Source: Rhypophila decipiens
Taxonomy: Eukaryota; Ascomycota; Sordariomycetes; Sordariales; Naviculisporaceae
Assembly: GCA_033297075.1 (NCBI GenBank)
Contig: MU858377.1
Coordinates: forward strand, 1-17,436
Reading direction: 5' to 3'
DNA length: 17,436 bases
Shown: positions 9,134-17,436 of the stretch, one piece after another
Layout: each line of letters opens with the position of its first letter
Position numbering within the stretch: position 1 is the stretch's first letter
Position numbers and translations under genes: made by a program
Notes under the pieces: model-generated
The model's input: the letters and a program-made list of their open reading frames with translations, nothing else
Told to the model about the DNA's origin: nothing
Database searches by the model: none

Positions 9134-10949
9134 GCTCGCAGCCGCACAAACTGTGGTTCGGTCGGTCGGTGGCCGGGTCTTCAAGGTTCGAAGGCGGCGC
9201 CGCCCAACGGCTTCGAGGTCGATGAGCGCGGGGTACTATGTATACCGATCCGCGCCGCTCCGCTTGTAACCTGACGGGTGTGCGTTTCCGTTCCTCTCTA
9301 ACGACTCATTCAGGAAAGCAAGTCGACAATCCGTCCAAAGTAGAAAAAAAGTACCAAGAATAAATGATTCAAGACGGATTCGTCAAGTCAACATGATGCA
9401 GTGAAAGGAGGGAAGGGACCGCCAAGTAACTCGATTATTCCAAAAATCATTACGAGTTTGTTTCTGGCCTGTCGTTTCGATTCGCTTCGTCGCCCGAGGG
9501 GGCAAGGCAAAGCACTTTAAGGCACGCTGTATGGCGGTCAACTGTAGGTAGTGTTGCTTCCAAGACTTTTCGGGCTGGCTGAGCTTTCTCGTCTTGAGTG
9601 GTTTGGTGTGGAGCTGAAGCACCAGAAAAGGATCGTATCGCATCGCATTGCCTCTCGGTAGCGGCACCAGTTATCCATGGCCCTCCTTTTCAATCCTCCC
9701 GCTGTTCTTTTACAATACTTACACCGTCACGCCCCTATTTTGTGATCTAATGCTGTCAGTCCTCCTGCCATCCATCCTTGTTTTGCTCGATAACCTTTTA
9801 GGGGCTTGCTTCTCGCAGTCATGTGTGACCACCTGCTTCATGCCTGCCTGCGTCTCGACGCATCTGTGAATTCATAGATGTTGAGATGATTCATGTATTG
9901 TATCGTATCGTACATACTGTACGTAATACCGATTACCCCTGAACACCTCAGCCACTTACACAACGACACCAAAAGTCGCCTCGTTTTTCCCACCAACTGC
10001 TATTCGTACATTCGCTCTCTTCATATTGATGCCCAGTGACCCCTGGGCTCTTTGCCCGTTTAATAACCCAGGACCAGTCAAGTGGATCTGTTCCATGAGG
10101 TATCTCTGCCCGAAACCACAACCTCTCGGAAGGACAGTACTGCACTGCATCTTGGACATCTCGAGATCCATCCGCTGATGTTTTCGATCGAGCCAAAGCT
10201 GCACGTTATGTTTATCTCGCAGTATGATCATCAGCCAAGTTTACGTAGAAAACATAACAAAAATGAGCTAGATGACGGAAACCTCAGCAATCACCTGTAC
10301 CTTCCTGCACCTGCACCTGGTTATTCTCATGCTCGAACGTCCCCTATCCGTCATCTCACATCACCGCATCACGAAATGACCGAATACTCAGCCTTGAACA
10401 TCACAACGTCACACCACATTTCAGGCAATAAGAAAACAAACAGCTGAAATGCAAGCAGCCGCACGTTCCTCCTCGGAATGAACGAGATCTCGTCTCACGT
10501 AATGATCCCTTTTGCATTCACACTGCTGAATCCATCTTGAGTTGACTTTGGTACCTAGGTAGGTAGGTAGGGAATTGATTATGATGCTACCTCAACAGTC
10601 AAAGGTCCGATATACCAATCTCAACGCTGCCCTCCTCTCAATGTCCCTCAACACCAATCCAAGTAACAAAAACCATAACCATCGAACCAAGCCAACCAAG
10701 CATCTAAACTCCCAGATGTATGAGTATAAGGAAAAACAAATGTGTACCAAAAAGCCAGCCCCCGGATATCAAAATCCTGTATCTGTTGTTATATATGTAC
10801 TGTGCTATGCTCATGCCTCAGCCTCCCAATGCAACGAAGCCACATCCTGTCATACTTGGAAAGACGCCATATAAGCCAAAAACGACCGTGAAACGCCAAA
10901 ACCCACCCTGAAAACAAAAGAAACCAGAATGATCACGCTGTGTATGTAA
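9134..10949. other. long intergenic region: RING-gene promoter and ATG15 3' flank
   Basis: Both flanking genes are on the minus strand. The part near 9134 should hold the RING-gene promoter and 5' UTR, and the part near 10949 the ATG15 3' UTR. At 1.8 kb it is the longest gap here. Open frames reach about 120 codons (for example plus strand 10082-10447), but they lack domains, splice logic and coding-type codon bias. Simple-sequence traces occur at 10556-10571, and TATCG/TACGT-rich sequence lies around 9896-9930. A non-coding transcript cannot be excluded from sequence alone. Confidence 0.5.
10556..10571 (+). repeat. TAGG microsatellite, four units
   Basis: Four exact TAGG units follow GTACC, giving a CCTAGG palindrome at the left end. 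Short CCTAGGT-type runs are common slippage products; nothing points to a function. Confidence 0.8.
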
Positions 10950-12949
10950 TTACATATCCTCGCTCCCGAATGCTTGAGCTCCGGTATCTCCTTCCCGCTG
11001 TTTACACATGCCGTACCAGTTCCTCTCCAGGCAGCTGCCCTGCGTGGGAGTAGCTGTTGATGACGGGCTGATAGCAGGTGGCGTCGAAGTAGATGATGGA
11101 AATATTGGGGGAGCAGTAATGCTAGAGCGTGAATCTGCCGACGTTCGTGAGTCCGTCTCTGTGATGGCTGGTGGGTCATAGCATCCCCAGAATCGACCTG
11201 GCTCTAAACAGGTCGTGGTACTAGTTGGGGTGGAAGTTGAGGTAGCCGTTGGCAAGGTGGATGTCGTCGTGCTCGTGGAAGTTGTTCTGTCCTTGCATCC
11301 AAACCAGCCGCTACAACAACGTCAGTCTACATTTGGTTCAATTTCAAGGAAGAGAATACTCACGGTGTCTTGCAGGTGGTTGTAGTAGTGGTGATCGCGG
11401 TGGTAGTCGTCGTAGTGACGGTTCCAGTCGTGGTAGTGGTTTCGTCCAAGCATCCCCACCATCCAGGCGTCTTGCAGGTCTCGGTCCGAGTTCGTGTCTT
11501 AGACGTGGACGTAGACGTAGCTGACGTCGTGGTGCTCTCCGTACCGTTGCTTTCATACATCTTCCAGTTTCCACAGTCTCGGCACTCTGGGGTGAACTTG
11601 CATTCCGGAACCGTGTCGTACTTCTTTATCACGTCGTTGATCACGGACCGAATCTTGTGTGTACCAATGCCAACTCTCCAGCCCTTGTCACCAACTGTAT
11701 CGTAGACACACTCCCTGCCCGTGTGGCAAGCTGTTTCCAGAGCATAACCACCAAATGAGCATGAAGCCGTGGCTCCGTTGCAAGTACCGATATAGATGGG
11801 ATCAGCTGTGTGCCCAAAGTGGAAAGCTCCCGTGTACTCCCTAGTCTGAGGTGCGTTGGGGTCAGAACCAGGGGGGATAGGAAGTCCAAGACGCCCAGCA
11901 GGAAGTGCCTCGGGTACAGCCTGGAAGGTGACCACCGGAACACCGTATGTAAGACCCAAGAAGGAACTGACCGCGCCTCCAAGAGAGTGGCCGACTATCC
12001 AGACATTCGAGTCCGGATACAGTGCTGTGACATTGGAGTAGAGTTCGCGCGCCGCTTGGTAGTATCGATTCTCGTCCCGTAGAGCCTGGGTGACGCATGT
12101 GTTGTTGCACGAGTATGTTCCGGTCGCGCAGTCGCAAACTTGATGCCAAGTCCAGGGCCCTTGCTGAGCGCAGCAGCAGCTGAAGAAGAGGTTGTCGTTG
12201 ATCTTGTCGTTGGTAGTCGTGCCATCCCCATCAAAGACAGCGGGCGAAGTTCCCTTCAGTCCGATCACCACGGTCGAGTTGTTCTCGTCGGCAAAAACAT
12301 GGCCGCGCAGCCCGTCGCCTTGCCAACCAAAATCAGTGCTCCTGTTGAATCCCCCACCAACATCTTCCCAATCTGCCTCTCCTTCTTTCTCGACATAAGC
12401 GTCGGCGGCCATCTGCGCAAGACTTAAAACGGTCGCTTTATCCGTTATGTTCGGTCCAGGGACGTCGTCCATCGTCCACGCATCGGCAGAGAGAACGGAA
12501 ACGTATCCATGTTCTCTAGAATGAGCCACCATGGGATCTACCACACTTGGCCTCCTGTCCACTAGTCGCTGTATTTGCATCGGGCCACTACGCGCCATGA
12601 GCGGTGGGACTCGTTCGGCAGGGAAGCCATCTTCTGCGGCCAGAAATACATCGGCATCTCGTTGAGTGACATCCAACTTTCGATGAAGACCAGGATGTTT
12701 ATGTGTTCCGTGATGGTATATGTGTCGAAGGGTGAAGGTGTGTTCCGCAGCACTTGGCGGCTCTGATAACGGTGGTAATATTGGGGCGGGTTCTATGGGA
12801 GGAAGTGGTTGAAGATTTTGGCCGGTGTTGAAGCCAGCGGAGACTGGAGAAACGGATGCGGAGAGGGCGAGGATTGATAATAACAACTTGGCTGTGACTC
12901 GGCCAGTCGATGTGCACGTCGCACCCGCCTTCCTCCTTCTCGACAACAT
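10950..12949 (-). CDS. ATG15: Atg15, vacuolar lipase of autophagic bodies
   Basis: Two exons, 12949-11364 and 11310-10950, give 648 residues. The 53-bp intron has donor GTGAGT, branch CTGAC and acceptor GTAG; the join reads CKTP-GWFGC. Atg15 is a type II membrane phospholipase delivered through the secretory and multivesicular-body route to the vacuole, where it breaks down membranes of autophagic bodies. A signal-anchor follows RRRK at about residues 20-39. The alpha/beta-hydrolase triad is visible: Ser322 in GHSLGG, Asp383 in HTADP and His431 in IGTHKI. The family block [17 protein letters not shown] (258-274) is present, as are several NXS/T sites (N167, N202, N224, N283, N306, N468). Beyond about residue 470 comes a Thr/Ser-rich tail with four Cys modules, as long tails in related fungi have. 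The promoter side carries a GATA motif at 13188-13199. Confidence 0.94.
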
Positions 12950-13187
12950 GGCGCTTGTGGTTCACGGCTTTCGAAGACTCTTAGCAATGAATAACAAGAA
13001 GTTGAAGTTGGCGGAATTCTATATTGTAGAAGAGTGAGACTGGGATCGAGAAGGAGGCAAACTGGAAGGAGCTGGTTGTTGAGAGAAGACCCCCGCGTGA
13101 GTCTCGTGCCAGTAGCAGATGACGACGACGCAGGCACCACCGATGGCGGAAACGCTACCTCTACGGTTTATAACGGTTGACCTGGGC

Positions 13188-13199
13188 CTATCTTATCAG
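13188..13199 (-). promoter_or_regulatory. overlapping GATA motifs upstream of ATG15
   Basis: On the minus strand this reads CTGATAAGATAG, a HGATAR-type site plus a second GATA, about 240 bp upstream of the ATG15 start and in its orientation. GATA factors such as AreA switch nitrogen-starvation genes in filamentous fungi, and autophagy is induced by nitrogen starvation. The functional link is inferred. Confidence 0.35.
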
Positions 13200-13465
13200 C
13201 CAAACAAAGCGTCGATCGGGCCCACCTCCAACGGACCACTACAAAAGTTAACCGATGGCCCAAACTCAATCGAATACCTGAACAAGATAATTGTCTTGTA
13301 TGTTGACGAACGATTTTGGTTTAAAAAATGCAAGCTTTGGTATACCCAATATTAAACATTTAGGATTCTACTCTTTGTTTTTGTTTGCAACGATCACAGG
13401 TCAACTCCGCGTGACGCCGAGATGACCAATATGGCAGGGTTAGGGTTTGAGCATGTACACTCCAA

Positions 13466-13514
13466 GTACTCCGTACCGACTACCGAGACACTGCGAGATG
13501 GTGGTACGGAGTAC
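13466..13514. repeat. perfect 12-bp inverted repeat with 25-nt loop
   Basis: GTACTCCGTACC at 13466-13477 is the exact reverse complement of GGTACGGAGTAC at 13503-13514, with a 25-base spacer. It could form a hairpin in RNA or be a small relic of an inverted-repeat element. TACGGAGTA-type sequences recur in filamentous fungal genomes, so a dispersed repeat is a reasonable guess. Confidence 0.75.
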
Positions 13515-14110
13515 AGTATCCGTCCTGGTATGATATCATGCAGATGTGTCAAGGTTCCGGGAATACAACATCGAGAGAACAAAGTGATCCATCATTCTCC
13601 ACTTACATGAGGATATCTAGAACTCCCAAGTCCTGCCTGTTCTTCTATGTACTCACGTACTCTTGAAGCCTCGGATTTCTGTCTGGTTGGCTATTCAATG
13701 CGCCTCGACCACAACATCTTCAACTGATATGTACAAGAGGCTTGTCAAACATGTCCACGACATGGACGGATATTTACTGTAGCGTGGTGTAATTCTAATG
13801 CAGCTCAGAACTCGTTACAACAAGAACCAACGGGGATCTCAGGGCCCTCCTTTGTTTCCAGGTCACTGGAGACTCTGGGCATTGTGCACCTATCAGTTAT
13901 CAGGGGGCTTGGGCTTCTCAAACTGGTTAGTTGTGTAGGACCGACGTCCGTACGGATAACGTACCACCATACAAGGCTGTCATTTGATACAGGGTCAATC
14001 ACGACGCGTTTCCAAATGACCGCCTTTCGGTGAGAAGGTCATTGACAAGCAAAATGATTATACAGTCAATGTCGCCATCTTTTACTCACGGCCGTCAGAT
14101 AATGTGCAGA

Positions 14111-14118
14111 TATAAAAG
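14111..14118 (+). promoter_or_regulatory. TATA-like element upstream of the VPS9 gene
   Basis: TATAAAAG lies 370 bp upstream of the VPS9-gene ATG. If used, transcription would begin near 14140-14170 and leave a 5' leader of over 300 bases containing several ATGs, including the one at 14438. No other evidence supports it. Confidence 0.25.
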
Positions 14119-14437
14119 CTGAAGCTCTTGAACACGGATTACCTGGTACGGTTCCTTACAAGACACAGATAACCCGGCACTTGGACCGGTCTCGCCTCGG
14201 TCCCTGGTCTTATCCAGCCGACACAAACAAATCCACGGTTTCATGATTGGTGTTAGCACCTCATGCATACCACAGCCTCGAGCTTTAAAAGTAACTGAGG
14301 TTGCTGAGAAACTCGGTTGACTTCTTTTTCGATTTCCGTGGCCTTTTGCACCTATCATTACCTATAATCCAGTCCGAAGACGGGAGCTTGTCGACCTGAC
14401 GGGAGGAACTTCGGAGTCCCGATCGCCTGGAGCCGTA

Positions 14438-14605
14438 ATGCTGTTTCATTCAATCCCGGGAAACAGCAACAGCAACGCCGGACCGCATGGCGTCCAACAC
14501 CAAACACACCGAGCACAAGCCAAGTCCGTTACGGACCTCACGATCTTTCCCTCGACCCGAACCCTCTTCAATACCTCCGGATTCTGGTCGCCCAAAGCGA
14601 GCTAA
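14438..14605 (+). CDS. overlapping upstream ORF of the VPS9 gene (55 codons)
   Basis: An ATG at 14438 with G at -3 opens a frame in +1 relation to the main ORF. It runs across the main ATG at 14487 and stops with TAA at 14603-14605. The main ATG has C at -3, a weaker context, with G at +4. If the transcript starts before 14438, most scanning ribosomes could be caught here and miss the main start. The peptide itself shows no domain, so it is listed as a regulatory ORF candidate rather than a protein gene. Confidence 0.3.
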   Translation: MLFHSIPGNSNSNAGPHGVQHQTHRAQAKSVTDLTIFPSTRTLFNTSGFWSPKAS

Positions 14606-16845
14606 TACCTTCCAAAATGCCCCGTCGACTACGAACACCTCGAAACAACGATCGGCATCATCGGGTCAAGTAAAGAGGCATGGGGGTGACATGGACGCCC
14701 GCGATACGTTCGAGAGCAGGATCAGCGAAGAGTCGACAGAACCGCCCAGGGCATCCGTCGATATGGAGGGTCTCCCCATCGAGCTCGTGAGCTTGACCGA
14801 CAGCTTCATCGACTCCCTCTCGGCAAGGACTCGTCCGACACCGCCCAACATCGAGAACCTTGCCTGTATGTTCCAAGAGTTCTATGCGACGGCATCATCG
14901 CATATCCACACACACGTCGAGAGCCTGGCGACACGGCAGAAGCGGGAGAGCTCACCTCCCCCCACTGGTTCATTGCGGGCGTCTACTGCCAGTCTCCTTC
15001 GAGCCAAGGCAGCGTCTTTTGGGAACAAGGAGAAGCCGAAAGCTGGAGTGACGAAGCAGGACTCTGATCAGCCCTTGCTGACAGCTGAGGAATACGCAGG
15101 CCGAAGGAAAGAGAAGAAGTCTCTTGAGCAGCAGAAAAGTCTCCTGGAGGAAGCTATGGAGAGAAGGCTTTGTGAGGGCATCTATACCAAAATCTACCGC
15201 CATCGTAGCACGCAGGACGAGGCCCAAGACGACAAGCTGCGGTCCAGAACAGCTGCCTTATCCGTGGTTGGCATTGGCCCGGCTGACCTGGGAGTCGAAA
15301 TCGGATCGGCAGAGGATCCAGAAGAAGCCGCCAAACAGCTTGAGGCAGTCAAAGCCTCCCTGGAAGAGGCTCGGAAAGAACTCGTGCTGATGAACAAGTC
15401 CAGATACCCACTCGGAAAGCTCAATCACCTCAAGGCCGTCCACAAGAGCATCATCAACACACTATCGCACTTCCATCCATCATCCTCAGCAGATGAACTG
15501 ATGCCCATGCTGATTTACACGTTAATAACCCTACCCCCAGATGACCTGCACGTCATAAGTGATCTCAATTTTATCCAGAGATTCCGGTGGGAAGTCAAGC
15601 TCATAGGCGAAGCAGCATACTGTCTTACCACGTTGGAGGCAGCCATAAGTTTTCTGGAGACGGTTGATCTTTCCACGCTTCGGGCAGACGAGGCTCCTAC
15701 TGGCCCAGCCAAAGGGATCACCAAAGCCGATACCTTCCCCCCAGCATACACCTCTGGCTTGTCCGTCCCAACTATCGGCCCCGTAGAGACCACCCCGGTA
15801 TCTGGACAAAAGCCAACATCAATACCCTCCGGCCTGCGCGCTGCAGTCCAGCTGCGGAATCGCCGGCTTAGTGACCTCGTGAACACGCCAGTAGAGGCAT
15901 TCAGCGCGGCCAGCGACGCCGTCTTCAACACGGCCGACCAAGGGCTGAAAACCATTAGCACCAGTCTCGGCGACAGCTACAAGTTCCTGATAGGCCGACT
16001 ACGCGAGCAGCCCGAGGCACTTACCAACCGGAGCGGCGATCTCATCGTCCCGAAGACACTAGAAGACGCCCGCAAGCTTATCGGCACACCGCCGCCTACC
16101 AACGACGACGACGCAGCATCTGCTACGAGCTCGGTACATGATCAAGAGGAGACTTCTCTCGGAGCGGCGATCCGACGGGCGTCTACGCCAAAGGAGGACA
16201 AGATGCTGAATCTGATTAGTGGACGGAAGGCATCGCAGCGTGATCGTAGTGCCGATAGCGCGCGGAGTAGCAGCGGAAGCAGTTTGAAGAAGGGGTTGCT
16301 GGCGTTGACTGAGCCGCATGATGGAAATTCTGGGAAGGAGACTGGCACATCAGTACCCGCTCAAGCTAGCGCTTCAAATCCGGCGCTGATAGATTCGATG
16401 CGGAATCTGGGCAACTCACTCAATCCCATGTCAAGGTTCTCGGGTATTGGGCCGTTTAAGGGGTTTGGAAGGTCAAATACGCCTACTAGTAGCACCACGA
16501 TCCCACCGATTGCGGCACCGCCTGTCCCGGTGGCAAAGGATAAAGGGGCTGCTGTCGCCGGGACGGATGGCGCGCCCAGCGTTGATTTGGCCACGGTGAG
16601 AAATGAACCTTCTTCATGTCTGATCATTGTGCATATTACCGGGAACTAACAATCTGTCCTAGGCCTTTCCCGAATTAGCACCAGCTTTACCACCCAAAGA
16701 GCCGCCCAAGATTAATCCGCCTATCAAGAGGTTCATGGAGATTCAGAGCCCCGGCGATTTGCGGCTGGGCGAGGTGATAGAGTTGCTGAGAGATTATAGA
16801 CGGCTTGCTGGTGCTCTTGAGGACCTGGGGGCATTCAAGAAGTGA
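14487..16845 (+). CDS. VPS9-domain protein, predicted Rab5/Vps21 guanine-nucleotide exchange factor
   Basis: Two exons, 14487-16595 and 16663-16845, give 763 residues. The 67-bp intron has donor GTGAGA, branch CTAAC and acceptor CTAG, and joins codons in phase 0. The VPS9 domain covers about residues 225-397: a helical lead-in (EEAMERRLCEGIYTKIYRHR), then ADELMPMLIYTLI with the conserved Asp336, and GEAAYCLTTLEAAISFLE with Tyr378. In Rabex-5 the matching Asp and Tyr are needed for exchange activity. Such proteins load GTP on Rab5-type GTPases (Vps21 in yeast) at early endosomes; Muk1 and Vps9 are the yeast members. Residues 1-90 and 400-720 are low-complexity, rich in Ser, Pro and Ala. The last exon adds a helical C-terminus with GEVIELLRDYRRLAGALEDL. 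No CUE, ankyrin or RasGAP domain is seen, so which yeast member it matches is uncertain. Confidence 0.88.
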
Positions 16846-17020
16846 GCACGCCAAAGGATGCCTCTCTCTGTTGTTTGGAAATTGGGATTGGCAACTGAGA
16901 TAGATGGGGGACGAAATAACTTGAAAGTAATGTAATGATGCATGTTGATGAGTGGGACGACGAGGAGTGGGACGGTTTGTGGTTTGCACTTTTGGGAGAA
17001 GTGGCAGGTTTGTAGACGAA

Positions 17021-17052
17021 TGGCTTGGATGGCATATGGCTTGGATGGCATA
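17021..17052 (+). repeat. perfect tandem duplication of 16 bp
   Basis: TGGCTTGGATGGCATA occurs twice with no gap, at 17021-17036 and 17037-17052, 176 bases after the VPS9-gene stop. It is probably a recent slippage or repair duplication in the 3' UTR. Confidence 0.9.
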
Positions 17053-17175
17053 CAGGATTGTGCAAATGGGATAGAATACGTGCCGATGGAAAAGAACGGC
17101 GATTGGGGAATATAGATATGGAGCATTAATAAGAACATGATAAACCCAACAATCTGGCTGGCTTGTTGAGAGGTG

Positions 17176-17181
17176 AATAAA
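17176..17181 (+). terminator. candidate poly(A) signal of the VPS9 gene
   Basis: AATAAA lies about 330 bases downstream of the VPS9-gene stop codon, on the coding strand. Fungal poly(A) signals are loose, so this is only a candidate. Confidence 0.3.
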
Positions 17182-17230
17182 TCTCCCTGATCGACTGTCT
17201 TTCCCTATAAGTCAATGTGAGCAATCGCTA

Positions 17231-17360
17231 TGCCTTGAGTGCCTTGAGGAACGAAAGGCTCTTTATTATTATTATGCCTTTTGCCTTTATTATTATGCCT
17301 TTATGTATGCCTTGATTATGCCTTGTGCCTTGAGGAACTTGTGAGGAACGAAAGGCTCTT
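17231..17360 (+). repeat. degenerate GCCTTGA / TTATTATGCC repeat tract
   Basis: GAGGAACGAAAGGCTCTT occurs exactly at 17246-17263 and 17343-17360. Between and before them are several copies of TGCCTTGA and of TTATTATGCCTT. The 97-base offset and the nested shorter units suggest duplication by slippage or the edge of a dispersed repeat continuing right of the window. Confidence 0.75.
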
Positions 17361-17436
17361 AGAGGACGCGCGAAAAGGAGGGGCAACCCCAAAAACCCTA
17401 CAAGACCCACAAGCGCTCGTCGGATTTGCAAATCAC

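Larger units (their letters stand above)
12950..14486. other. divergent intergenic region of ATG15 and the VPS9 gene
   Basis: This 1.5-kb gap lies between two divergent genes. It contains overlapping GATA motifs near ATG15, a perfect inverted repeat at 13466-13514, a TATA-like element at 14111-14118 and an upstream ORF overlapping the VPS9 start. No open frame longer than about 90 codons and no RNA gene is recognisable. Base composition is close to even, unlike the AT-rich, RIP-degraded transposon relics of many fungi. Confidence 0.5.
16846..17436. other. right-edge 3' flank with repeats
   Basis: No gene is supported in these 591 bases. The first part is probably the VPS9-gene 3' UTR. It contains a perfect 16-bp tandem duplication, an AATAAA, and then a degenerate repeat tract that changes composition abruptly from about 17228 onward. 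Confidence 0.5.

Noticed and set aside
10082..10447. Plus-strand frame of 121 codons in the long gap upstream of the RING gene.
   Set aside because: Composition is His/Ser/Asn-rich without domain, the codon bias is unlike its neighbours, and it has no splice partners.
11370..11705. Val-rich plus-strand frame opposite the ATG15 tail.
   Set aside because: It is the antisense of the Thr-rich ACC/ACG/ACT repeats of the Atg15 tail and reads as Val runs.
13437..13448. Telomere-like GGGTTAGGGTTT.
   Set aside because: It is barely two units long, isolated and internal. It could be chance or a telobox-like site, with nothing to support a telomeric scar.
1..17436. tRNA, rRNA, transposon, RIP-degraded repeat or gene-cluster content.
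   Set aside because: No tRNA B-box with a matching acceptor stem, no transposase or polymerase motif, no AT-rich degraded block, and no synthase, P450 or transporter gene was found by reading. A systematic search could still find divergent elements.

Overview
The window looks like nuclear DNA of a filamentous ascomycete, probably a Sordariomycete-type Pezizomycotina. Genes are compact and protein-coding on both strands. Introns are short (53-95 bp) with GTRNGY-like donors and CTRAY branch sites 5' of YAG or AAG acceptors. Coding DNA favours C or G at third positions. The conserved products (Paf1, Rer1, mitochondrial enoyl-CoA hydratase, Atg15, a VPS9 protein) fit this. I see no tRNA or rRNA gene, CRISPR array, transposase, reverse transcriptase or biosynthetic gene cluster.

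Layout, left to right: 1-504 holds no supported gene. 505-2381 (minus) is PAF1, a subunit of the Pol II elongation complex; its normal stop at 835 is followed in the same frame by a coding-like 94-codon tail ending at 505, with a possible intron at 790-930. 3327-4110 (minus) is RER1, with four exons. 4111-4709 is a divergent promoter region shared by RER1 and the next gene. 4710-5698 (plus) is a mitochondrial short-chain enoyl-CoA hydratase with two exons. It converges on 6093-9133 (minus), a 991-residue RING - three ZZ - SH3 protein resembling a fungal CHFR-type E3 ubiquitin ligase. 9134-10949 is a long region with no supported gene. 10950-12949 (minus) is ATG15, the autophagic-body lipase, with a long Thr-rich tail carrying repeated Cys modules. 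12950-14486 is a divergent intergenic region with a perfect 12-bp inverted repeat. 14487-16845 (plus) is a 763-residue VPS9-domain protein, a predicted Rab5/Vps21 exchange factor. 16846-17436 is its 3' flank, with short tandem and degenerate repeats.

The genes are housekeeping genes rather than a functional cluster. Three of them (RER1, ATG15, VPS9) act in the endomembrane or vacuolar system, but orientation and spacing give no sign of co-regulation. Exon joins were worked out by hand from splice signals and from how well the joined proteins match the known families; no alignment was run.

The items most worth a second look are the in-frame tail beyond the PAF1 stop codon, the four Cys modules of the Atg15 tail, the RING-ZZ-ZZ-ZZ-SH3 architecture, the stop-free in-frame last intron of RER1, and a sharp switch in third-codon base along the enoyl-CoA hydratase gene that seems to recur in other genes here.
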